NCBI GenBank assembly: GCA_910583765.1
Contig: CAJTYS010000001.1
Span: 114,225 to 178,224, forward strand
DNA from: an uncultured Eubacteriales bacterium
Lineage (GTDB): Bacteria > Bacillota > Clostridia > Peptostreptococcales > Anaerovoracaceae
Length of the DNA stretch: 64,000 bases
Reading direction: 5' to 3'
Shown here: positions 51,670 through 58,310 of the stretch, piece after piece
How the letters are laid out: every line of letters starts with the position of its first letter
How positions within the stretch are numbered: the first letter of the stretch is position 1
Made by a program: the position numbers and the translations under genes
The notes under the pieces: model-generated
Databases searched by the model: none
The model's input: only the letters and a program-made list of their open reading frames with translations
Told to the model about the DNA's origin: nothing

Positions 51670-53028
51670 TTAATCTGTGATGATCCCCTGCTTGATCTTC
51701 CTCTTGATGGAACAGAAGTACCAGAGCAGGAAGATGCCGCCCCAAACTGCCACGCCCGCGAACTGTACCCAATCATAGAAGGACAGGTACAGGACATACG
51801 CGCATCCCGCGAAAGCGATGATCGGCAGCAGTGGATACAATGGCTGCTTCCAGCCCACTTCGGTCCGAATTCTGTCTTTTCCCATTTCCTTGCGGAACAT
51901 GCACGCCGCTACTACCGCCAGTCCCCAGGAAAGGATCCATGCGATGGTCGCCTGGTTGCAAAGCAAGGTGTACAGTCCAGTCGGGTCCGTGTATCCCAGG
52001 ATGATGAACACGATGCCCACAGCCCAGATACAGATGATGCCCTTAACCGGAGTCTTTGTCTTCGGGTTGATCTCCGCGAAGAATTTCGGCAGATAATGTT
52101 TCGTTGCCATGGAGTAAAAGATTCTGGACGGCGTATAAATGGTTCCCATGATCAGACAGGTCGCCGCTGCCAGCCATGCCGCCACGTTGAGGATGGTGCC
52201 GCCCACTGCGCCAAAGAGCACTTCCGCTGCCTGTGTGAATGGAGAAACGTCCATGGACACCTGATCCCACGGAACAACGCCCACTACGATGAGCATGTCA
52301 AAGGTGTACATGGCCAGGAAGGTGATGCTGGACCAAACCAAGGCTTTTCCCAGGTTGATGGGATTTTTGCACTCTGATCCGGAAGTAGCGATGCACACGG
52401 CTCCCATATAGGCGAAAGTCCCCATAGGGATGGTGGCCGTGAATCCCGAGAATCCGTTTGGCATCCAAGGCGTGTAATTGCCTGTGTCAACACCCTTGAT
52501 GGCTCCGATGATGCCAAAGAGCACCATGATGGCAACCAGCAGGATGACGAAAAACAGTTGTCCTTTTCCGGCGATGGCGCTCCCCAGAATGTTCATGATC
52601 GCGAAGATGGTGAACAGGATGATCGCAAATAAAATGGTCCCAAATTCCAAGTCAATCCCTGGGAACCAGTAGCAGGTGAACCGCCCCAACGCAATGCTGA
52701 TGGAGCCGCCCAGCACGACCCATCCAACGGAAAAGGTCATGCCGGAAAAGAGGCCGCAGCCTTTTCCTAAGAATTTTTCCACCCATACGGACATGGCGCC
52801 CGCATCAGGCATTCCTACGGCGATTTCTCCCAGAGAAATCATGATGCACATCTGAATCAGGCCGGCGAAGAGAAATCCCCATACTGCGCTGGGACCGCCT
52901 GTGGCAATGCCTTCGCCCAGCAGGAGGAAGATCCCGTCACCCACCACCGCGCCTACGCCAATGGCCCAGATCTGCCAAAATCCCATGTTACGTTTCATGG
53001 GCACGTCTTTTAATTTTACTTCGCTCAT
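51670..53028 (-). CDS. APC-family amino acid permease
   Basis: A 452-residue protein with about twelve membrane segments. The APC superfamily start appears as GFWQIWAIGVGAVVGDGIFL, with the unwound-helix GIF-type motif, and IMISLGEIAVGMPDAGAMSV follows. It should import an amino acid or amine for the catabolic enzymes encoded around it. It lies 11 nt after the isochorismatase-family gene. Confidence 0.92.
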   Translation of the reverse strand: MSEVKLKDVPMKRNMGFWQIWAIGVGAVVGDGIFLLLGEGIATGGPSAVWGFLFAGLIQMCIMISLGEIAVGMPDAGAMSVWVEKFLGKGCGLFSGMTFSVGWVVLGGSISIALGRFTCYWFPGIDLEFGTILFAIILFTIFAIMNILGSAIAGKGQLFFVILLVAIMVLFGIIGAIKGVDTGNYTPWMPNGFSGFTATIPMGTFAYMGAVCIATSGSECKNPINLGKALVWSSITFLAMYTFDMLIVVGVVPWDQVSMDVSPFTQAAEVLFGAVGGTILNVAAWLAAATCLIMGTIYTPSRIFYSMATKHYLPKFFAEINPKTKTPVKGIICIWAVGIVFIILGYTDPTGLYTLLCNQATIAWILSWGLAVVAACMFRKEMGKDRIRTEVGWKQPLYPLLPIIAFAGCAYVLYLSFYDWVQFAGVAVWGGIFLLWYFCSIKRKIKQGIITD

Positions 53029-53039
53029 GAGATGCCTCC

Positions 53040-53738
53040 TTATAAGTATTTTTCAATGGTTTCAATGGTTTCGTCCGTGCTCATGACCTCACAGTAAATG
53101 CTGTTCATGATTTTCAGCTCCGCATTGTGCAGCTCCATGGAGCCCGCGGCACAGCAGTCTTCCACGCAGATGACTTTGAATCCATCATCCGCCAGACCCC
53201 GCACTGTGGAAGCAACGCACTGATCCGTCACAATGCCTGTGACCACGACGGTTTCTATGCCCATGAACCGGAGGAGCGTCAGGTAGTTGGTTCCCGTGGT
53301 CACGCTGTCGGTGGTTTTGTTCACAATGATTTCGTTGTCAAGAGGCGCCAGCTCATCGATCATTTGCGCCGCAAAGCCGTTCACTGGCATCAGCATGTTA
53401 TTCCAGCCCTCTGATTTCTGTACTGGAGACCGGTCTTCCCCGTCTTCCCGCAGGCAGGCGATCCGACCAAAAGTCACCGCCATTTCATGATCTCTAAAAA
53501 ATTTTAATAATTTCGCGTTGTTGGGGATCACGATGTCATCCAGCCTGTCGTGAAATGGGACCCAGCGTTCCCACTCGCCGTTTTCTTTGAATTCCAGCGC
53601 TTCACCGAAATCTCTCAGCACGAATTCGTTCTGCATGTCAACGATGAGCAGCGCTGTTTTCTTTGGATCCAGCACCACTTCCGGCAGTTCTCCGGCTGTT
53701 TCGTAATAAAAGGATCTGAATTGTTCTCTTGTTTCCAT
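53040..53738 (-). CDS. Isochorismatase-family cysteine hydrolase
   Basis: Start at ATG 53738 (232 aa), 7 nt after GAGGAGG; the upstream GTG at 53744 lies too close to that site. The catalytic triad of the family is visible as Asp34 (LLIVDMQNEF), Lys141 (IIVNKTTDSV) and Cys174 (IVTDQCVAST). Members include N-carbamoylsarcosine amidase, nicotinamidase and ureidoacrylate hydrolase, so an amide or carbamoyl substrate is likely here. It starts 2 nt after the stop of a 56-residue protein gene. Confidence 0.9.
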   Translation of the reverse strand: METREQFRSFYYETAGELPEVVLDPKKTALLIVDMQNEFVLRDFGEALEFKENGEWERWVPFHDRLDDIVIPNNAKLLKFFRDHEMAVTFGRIACLREDGEDRSPVQKSEGWNNMLMPVNGFAAQMIDELAPLDNEIIVNKTTDSVTTGTNYLTLLRFMGIETVVVTGIVTDQCVASTVRGLADDGFKVICVEDCCAAGSMELHNAELKIMNSIYCEVMSTDETIETIEKYL

Positions 53739-53740
53739 TT

Positions 53741-53911
53741 TCACACCTCCTCTTGTGTGTCATTGTTCGTTCTGCTCTGCCGCTGTCTCTTCTGGTCCAG
53801 CTCTTCCTGGGCTTTCATGCCCATGACAAAGCATTTTAGGTTCTCTAAAATCGTTTCGTTTTCAATTGCCAGGATCTCTTGTTTTAGATTTTCCTGTGCT
53901 GCAAGCAACAT
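53741..53911 (-). CDS. Small charged protein, first gene of the catabolic operon
   Basis: ATG 53911 has an excellent site (AAAGGAGGAGAAA) and opens a 56-codon frame starting MLLAAQENLKQEIL and ending DTQEEV. The frame continues upstream to 54079, but that part contains the promoter. The protein is helical and charged, with no family I recognise. It could be a leader protein or a small regulator of the operon. Confidence 0.65.
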   Translation of the reverse strand: MLLAAQENLKQEILAIENETILENLKCFVMGMKAQEELDQKRQRQSRTNNDTQEEV

Positions 53912-53941
53912 TTTCTCCTCCTTTCTATTGCTTATAGCAAT

Positions 53942-53970
53942 ATCATATAGTGACTGAAGCAATTTGTCAA
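53942..53970 (-). promoter_or_regulatory. Sigma-70 promoter of the amino-acid catabolic operon
   Basis: On the minus strand TTGACA (53965-53970) and TATGAT (53942-53947) are 17 nt apart, about 25-30 nt before the ribosome binding site of the 56-residue gene. The dyad ACAATTCAAAATTGT lies immediately upstream of the -35 box and could be an operator for one of the divergent XRE proteins. Confidence 0.75.
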
Positions 53971-54074
53971 TACAATTTTGAATTGTGTCACAATCCTTCA
54001 TTGACAGCATGAAGCTCTCTTTGCTATTATTTTGATTGTACAGAAAATATCTCTGTCGGTATTTTTGGAACACC

Positions 54075-54118
54075 AACAAAGTCTATCTTTGACACACCAT
54101 TGGCAAAACCGACTTTGT
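54075..54118. repeat. CAAAGTC palindrome family, copy 2
   Basis: AACAAAGTC and GACTTTGT form inverted arms with CCATTGGCAAAACC between them. It lies about 96 bp before copy 3. Confidence 0.65.
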
Positions 54119-54169
54119 GATCATGCGGGAAGCATTGCTCTCGATCTATTTTCAATATTTTCGGGATAG

Positions 54170-54215
54170 CGGCAAAGTCTGCTCTTCAGAAACCATTGGC
54201 AAAGCTGGCTTTGTT
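54170..54215. repeat. CAAAGTC palindrome family, copy 3
   Basis: GGCAAAGTC and GGCTTTGTT arms, with CCATTGGCAAAG before the right arm, as in copy 2. It lies 34 bp upstream of the first XRE gene. Confidence 0.65.
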
Positions 54216-54248
54216 TTATCCGCGACTACAGTTAAAGGAGACTCCCTT

Positions 54249-54566
54249 ATGTTACAAGACAGGTTAAAGAACCTGCTGGCTGAACTGGATATTTCCCAGC
54301 GGCAGTTCGCTATGAAAATTGGTCTGGATCCCGGCTATTTTTCACGCATCATACGGGGAAAGCAGGAACCCACGGAACGGCTCTTTCTATTGATCGAAGG
54401 CGTGTTCCATGTGAATAGAAAGTGGCTGGAAAGCGGCGAAGGCCCTGTGTTTCGGGATTCCGGCCTTTCTAAAACGCGAAAAGACGTTTTGGAGCTGATC
54501 GGGGATCTGGACGAGGAACAGCTGAAAGCGGTCCTGGCTTTTCTCCAGTATTTGCGCCAGGCTTAG
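54249..54566 (+). CDS. XRE-family transcriptional regulator, short
   Basis: Start at ATG 54249 (105 aa), 9 nt after AAAGGAG; the longer frame to 54117 crosses palindromic repeats. The helix-turn-helix is clear: LAELDISQRQFAMKIGLDPG and YFSRIIRGKQEPTERLFLLI, followed by a C-terminal segment with KDVLELIGDLDEEQLKAVLA, which may mediate dimerisation. It is divergent from the catabolic operon and could control it. Confidence 0.85.
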   Translation: MLQDRLKNLLAELDISQRQFAMKIGLDPGYFSRIIRGKQEPTERLFLLIEGVFHVNRKWLESGEGPVFRDSGLSKTRKDVLELIGDLDEEQLKAVLAFLQYLRQA

Positions 54567-54868
54567 GGCAAGGGTGCGAGACAGATCGCTCTTTACCGTA
54601 CCGCAGGGCTAGACTGGGCGAAGCTTTGCCCTGGACTGGAGAAAGCTCAATTCAGGCCTTGTTTCTAGGCGCGAATCGCCCTTTGCCATGCCGCGGCATA
54701 TCTCCTCGCAGCGTACGTCCGGAAAGAGATCGCCCTCGGGCTCGCTTTGGCCTGCCGGCTTTTTTGTATTGTGAATACATATTATCATATCGCTTTCGTA
54801 TTGTAAATACGGTTTCTGTATTTTTGATACGAGAAATTTTCGACATTTTGACATGGAGGTGACGCAAG
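54567..54868 (+). promoter_or_regulatory. Spacer between two XRE genes, with three repeated operator-like dyads
   Basis: GTATTGTGAATAC (54766-54778), GTATTGTAAATAC (54798-54810) and GTATTTTTGATAC (54818-54830) share GTATT-N3-(A/G)ATAC and precede the second XRE gene. They look like autoregulatory sites. The left part has two imperfect copies of a TCGCnCTTTnCC word and no gene. Confidence 0.65.
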
Positions 54869-55246
54869 ATGAGCAGCATGGGTTCTCGTTTAAAAGAAGC
54901 GCGGAAACTGCGCCATTTGTCCCAGGAGGCTCTGGCCGAAAAAATCGGCACATCCCGGGGCGTGATCACGAACATTGAGCATAATAAAGTCCAGGAACCG
55001 CAGGCCATGGTGGTGAACGCCATCTGCCACGCATTGGAAATCCGCCCCCAGTGGCTGTTAGAGGGCCAAGAACCTATAGAAATAGAAAAGGAGCCGCTGC
55101 CGCTAAAAGGCGGAGGGTCGGAGAGCGAGCCCGAAAAATCGGAGCTCACCGAGGAGATCAACGCTTGGGTACAGGGCCTGCCGACCAATGACCAGCTGTA
55201 TATCTTGGAAACTATCAAGGCTTATGTGGCCCATCGGAATCGATGA
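54869..55246 (+). CDS. XRE-family transcriptional regulator
   Basis: A 125-residue protein with GGAGGTG 8 nt before the ATG. The helix-turn-helix spans about residues 6-60 (LKEARKLRHLSQEALAEKIG, then SRGVITNIEHNKVQEPQAMV). A Pro/Glu/Ser-rich linker leads to a C-terminal helical segment (EINAWVQGLPTNDQLYILET). Three GTATT-N3-AATAC dyads lie 39-103 bp upstream of its start, suggesting autoregulation. The partner operon is unknown. Confidence 0.88.
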   Translation: MSSMGSRLKEARKLRHLSQEALAEKIGTSRGVITNIEHNKVQEPQAMVVNAICHALEIRPQWLLEGQEPIEIEKEPLPLKGGGSESEPEKSELTEEINAWVQGLPTNDQLYILETIKAYVAHRNR

Positions 55247-55678
55247 TGGACGGAAAATAGGAAGAGCTGGAATTTAGAGACTTTGAATGCTTTATCAAGT
55301 CAAGGATGAGGAAAGTTTTCCCGCTCTGTACAGAATGGCAGGGAGGATTCAGCGGTTTTACCACCAAATAGAAAAAATATTTGATTTGGTGGTAAAAGTT
55401 CACATAACCGCCATTATTTCGAGAGGGAATTGGCTGGTTTTCATTTTATATCTGTAAATATTTGCAATTATTTTACTTTAATATCTAATTTTTTTTACTT
55501 TTGTACGCTTGATTTTACCACCAAATCCAAAAATAATCCTGTTTGGTGGTAAAACATCCCTTGCGCATATGCTTTATAAGCTATACGCAGGGATTTTCTT
55601 TATGGAAAAAGCAATTGGGCATCTGTTTTGAAGCAGGGTTTCTCTCTCGTTTAAGTTTCGCTTAGGTTTTTCCCCCCC
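55247..55678. other. Intergenic region holding paired-hairpin element D
   Basis: Between the convergent XRE and sigma-54 regulator genes; apart from element D nothing gene-like is visible. Confidence 0.5.
55356..55554. repeat. Paired-hairpin element D (199 bp)
   Basis: Both hairpins have arms TTTTACCACCAAAT/(A/G)TTTGGTGGTAAAA: 14 perfect pairs on the left (55356-55397) and 13 on the right (55513-55554). Both loops are exactly 14 nt but differ in sequence. It is the cleanest copy of the architecture. Confidence 0.92.
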
Positions 55679-57067
55679 TCACAAATCAAACTTCTTCAGC
55701 TTGTGCTGCAGGGTCTGACGCTTGATGCCCAGCTGTTTGGCGGCTCGGGAAACATTGCCGTCATGCTCGGCCATAGCAGCCCGCAGAATCTGTTCCTCAC
55801 ATCTATGCAGGTATTCATCCAGGGATTCTTCGGACGGATCGTAACTCACGTCTCGGCTTTTTTCCCGATAGGCTTCCTGCACGCGAATCTGATTTTCCGT
55901 CAGCACATGCTCTTTGTCAGCCAGGGAAACAGCTGACATGATGATGTTTTCCAGTTCGCGGATGTTCCCAGGATACGTATGATTTTTCAGCTTTTTCAAT
56001 GCCCCATCGGAAATCATCCACACTTCTTTGCCATACTTTTTATTGTGTTTTTCCAGAAAATTGTCAACTAAGAGCGGGATGTCGTCCAGCCGTTCCCGCA
56101 GAGGTGGAATCACGATATTGACAATGCTCAGCCTGTAATATAGATCTTTTCGCAGCGCGCCCTTTTCCACCAGGGCTTCTGGAGATTCGTTGACCGTGGC
56201 GATGATCCGCACATCAATGGGGATGTCCCGATTTCCGCCTACCCTGCGTATGTAATCTTCCTGCAGGACTCGCAGCAGCTTGCTCTGCAGTTCGTAAGGC
56301 ATGGCGCTGATCTCGTCCAGCAGCAGGGTTCCGCCATTTGCTTGTTCAAACAGACCTGCCCGATCCACGGCTCCGGTGAAGCCGCCTTTCTCCGTGCCAA
56401 AGAGGATCCCTTCCAGCAGGCTTTCCGGCAGGGCCGCGCAGTTTTGGGCAAGAAATGGCTTGTCATGGCGCTCTCCGGCAAAATGGATGCTCTGGGCGAA
56501 CAGCTCTTTCCCAGTTCCGGTTTCTCCATAAATAAACACCGAGGCATTGGTTCGGGCCGCCCGCTTAGCCAGATCCACCACTTCTTTGAATCTGCGGTTT
56601 TCCCCGATCAGGTTATGAAAGCTGTACCGTTTGATCTCCAGCTTTTTTGTCTTTTGAGGGGCAATGGTTTCTTTGCGCAGCTTGAGGATGGTGTCGCTCA
56701 TGGATTTGATCTCTGTGATGTCCTTGCTGATCTCAATGGCCGCGATGACCTCTCCGTCCACTTCCACGGGTACAGTGGAATTCAAGGCAGTGATCTCTTT
56801 TCCATATTTATTTAAATACGTCTGCTGTTTGTTAATGATGGCTTTGTTTTTATGCAAAGCTTGATACAGCGTGCTTTCGCTGTCCGGTATATAGGAAAAC
56901 ACTTCCCGAAAGGATTTGCCCAGGACTTCCTCCCGATTGGTCTTTTCCAGGTTGGCCATGCTTTCATTGTAAATAATGCTTTTTCCGTTGGCTTCCACCA
57001 CATGGATCGCTTCGTCCACCAGATTGCTCAGATCCTGCAGCAGCCGCTGATATTCTTTTGCTTTCAT
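55679..57067 (-). CDS. PAS-AAA+-Fis sigma-54-dependent activator (RocR-like)
   Basis: Start at ATG 57067 (462 aa), after AGGTGG; the frame extends to 57130 through a terminator region. An N-terminal PAS domain (residues about 10-120, with VDEAIHVVEANGKSIIYNES) is followed by an AAA+ domain: Walker A YGETGTGKE, the sigma-54 contact loop as GGFTGA in place of GAFTGA, Walker B GGTLLLDEI, and RRVGGNRDIPIDVRIIATVN. A C-terminal Fis-type helix-turn-helix ends the protein. RocR-like proteins activate arginine/ornithine catabolism, so it may activate the ord promoter. The GGFTGA change is known to occur in some members. Confidence 0.9.
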   Translation of the reverse strand: MKAKEYQRLLQDLSNLVDEAIHVVEANGKSIIYNESMANLEKTNREEVLGKSFREVFSYIPDSESTLYQALHKNKAIINKQQTYLNKYGKEITALNSTVPVEVDGEVIAAIEISKDITEIKSMSDTILKLRKETIAPQKTKKLEIKRYSFHNLIGENRRFKEVVDLAKRAARTNASVFIYGETGTGKELFAQSIHFAGERHDKPFLAQNCAALPESLLEGILFGTEKGGFTGAVDRAGLFEQANGGTLLLDEISAMPYELQSKLLRVLQEDYIRRVGGNRDIPIDVRIIATVNESPEALVEKGALRKDLYYRLSIVNIVIPPLRERLDDIPLLVDNFLEKHNKKYGKEVWMISDGALKKLKNHTYPGNIRELENIIMSAVSLADKEHVLTENQIRVQEAYREKSRDVSYDPSEESLDEYLHRCEEQILRAAMAEHDGNVSRAAKQLGIKRQTLQHKLKKFDL

Positions 57068-57099
57068 TGGTCCACCTCGCTTTCCTGATATTTTATCAC

Positions 57100-57136
57100 A
57101 AAAAAAGAATAGGCGCAAATATATTGGCACCTATTC
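57100..57136 (-). terminator. Terminator between the racemase-family gene and the activator gene
   Basis: On the minus strand GAATAGG...CCTATTC forms a strong stem followed by TTTTTTTG. It separates the racemase transcript from the activator gene, whose own promoter must therefore lie very close to or inside this hairpin. Confidence 0.75.
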
Positions 57137-57216
57137 TCGTGAATTCTGTTTTGAGCCTATTTCGGTCTGCCTCAACGATACGGCAGGCTGCTTTTTCCAT
57201 ACGGCAAATCCGTTAT

Positions 57217-58308
57217 TTAGATATATACGATGTCCACGTTTGGCGAATTAGTAGCGTAAACGATGGTCGCATAGCAAAGATCGAATTCCACAATGTCCCC
57301 TACTTTGTAATCGTGTTCACAGTCCTCCACATCCAGTATGGTATGATCGCTGGAAGCTCCCAGGACCTTGATGTCCTTGTCCCTTGGAATGAGCAGATCC
57401 GGAAAGGCGTAGTCCACTTTCCCTAGTGCCAGCAGCGCCCGTTTGCGCACGCCCCGATCCTCGTATTCCGGCCTGTTGCCAAAGGCATCGAACATGATCT
57501 CGCCCTGTGGATAGGATGGTTTTTCCCTGGCTTCGATGACTTCTGCCTGCAAGGTGAAAACGTCCCGATTCATATCGCTCATGTCATAGTTCCACAGATC
57601 CTGGAGATCCTTTGCCAGAATGATTCCCTCGCCTATACGCAGCAGATTGATCCTGCGGGGCATGTTGTGTTCCAGCACTCTTGGATAAGAAGTGGTGGCC
57701 CCTCCTGATATGAATTCCAGTTCCCTGCCGATCCTCTCTTCGATCATTTCTGCGCATTCCACCAGATGATTCAGTTTTTCCGGCGTCGCGGCAATCGCGC
57801 CGTAACATCCTAAGTTCGTGCCGATCCCTGCCAGCTCCAGGTTGTACAAATCGTTTTCCACAGCTAGTGCCGCTTCCAGCATTTCTCCCAGATCCCAAAA
57901 CCCTTCTCGCAGATCGCCCAGATCCATCATGAGAATGACCTTGTGTTTCTTGTCATGCCTGCCGGCCTGGTGATTGAGAGCCTTTAGGACTTTCATGTCG
58001 CTGTTCAAACTGATTTCTGCCAGCTGCACCACGTCCGCCGCTTCGCTGAGCATTGGAACCCGAATCAGCATGAAGTCAGCCTGCACACCGAACTCCCTGG
58101 CTGCTTTCAGCTGTTCCAGCCGAGAAGAGGCGATGAACTTGCATCCAGCCAGAGCCATTTGGTTCGCGCATTCTGGAAGTCCGCTGCAGCCTTTGATGAC
58201 GCCTGCCACTTCAATCCCTTGATCCTGGCATTTCAGCAGCACCCGATCCACGTTTTGTCTCAGTTTTTTCAAATCTACTACCAGTTTTGGATATTTATTT
58301 TTGTACAT
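57217..58308 (-). CDS. Second alanine/ornithine racemase-family PLP enzyme
   Basis: A 363-residue fold-type III PLP enzyme, a paralogue of Orr. The PLP lysine is in VAGVIKGCSGLPEC; further common stretches are VILMMDLGDLREGF, MFDAFGNRPEYEDRGV and VLGASSDHTILDV. It differs from Orr in the Lys-flanking residues (IKGC against TKGL), so the substrate may be another diamino acid such as lysine. It starts 2 nt after an acyl-CoA synthetase gene and is cotranscribed with it. Confidence 0.88.
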   Translation of the reverse strand: MYKNKYPKLVVDLKKLRQNVDRVLLKCQDQGIEVAGVIKGCSGLPECANQMALAGCKFIASSRLEQLKAAREFGVQADFMLIRVPMLSEAADVVQLAEISLNSDMKVLKALNHQAGRHDKKHKVILMMDLGDLREGFWDLGEMLEAALAVENDLYNLELAGIGTNLGCYGAIAATPEKLNHLVECAEMIEERIGRELEFISGGATTSYPRVLEHNMPRRINLLRIGEGIILAKDLQDLWNYDMSDMNRDVFTLQAEVIEAREKPSYPQGEIMFDAFGNRPEYEDRGVRKRALLALGKVDYAFPDLLIPRDKDIKVLGASSDHTILDVEDCEHDYKVGDIVEFDLCYATIVYATNSPNVDIVYI

Positions 58309-58310
58309 GA

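Noticed and set aside
54609..55218. Minus-strand frames opposite the second XRE gene
   Set aside because: They run through the operator region and the opposite strand of a clear regulator gene, with no family match.
55356..55554. Paired hairpins as ordinary bidirectional terminators
   Set aside because: The stems are followed by AAAA or mixed sequence and not by T-runs, loops are long for terminators, and two matched hairpins at fixed spacing are not expected.
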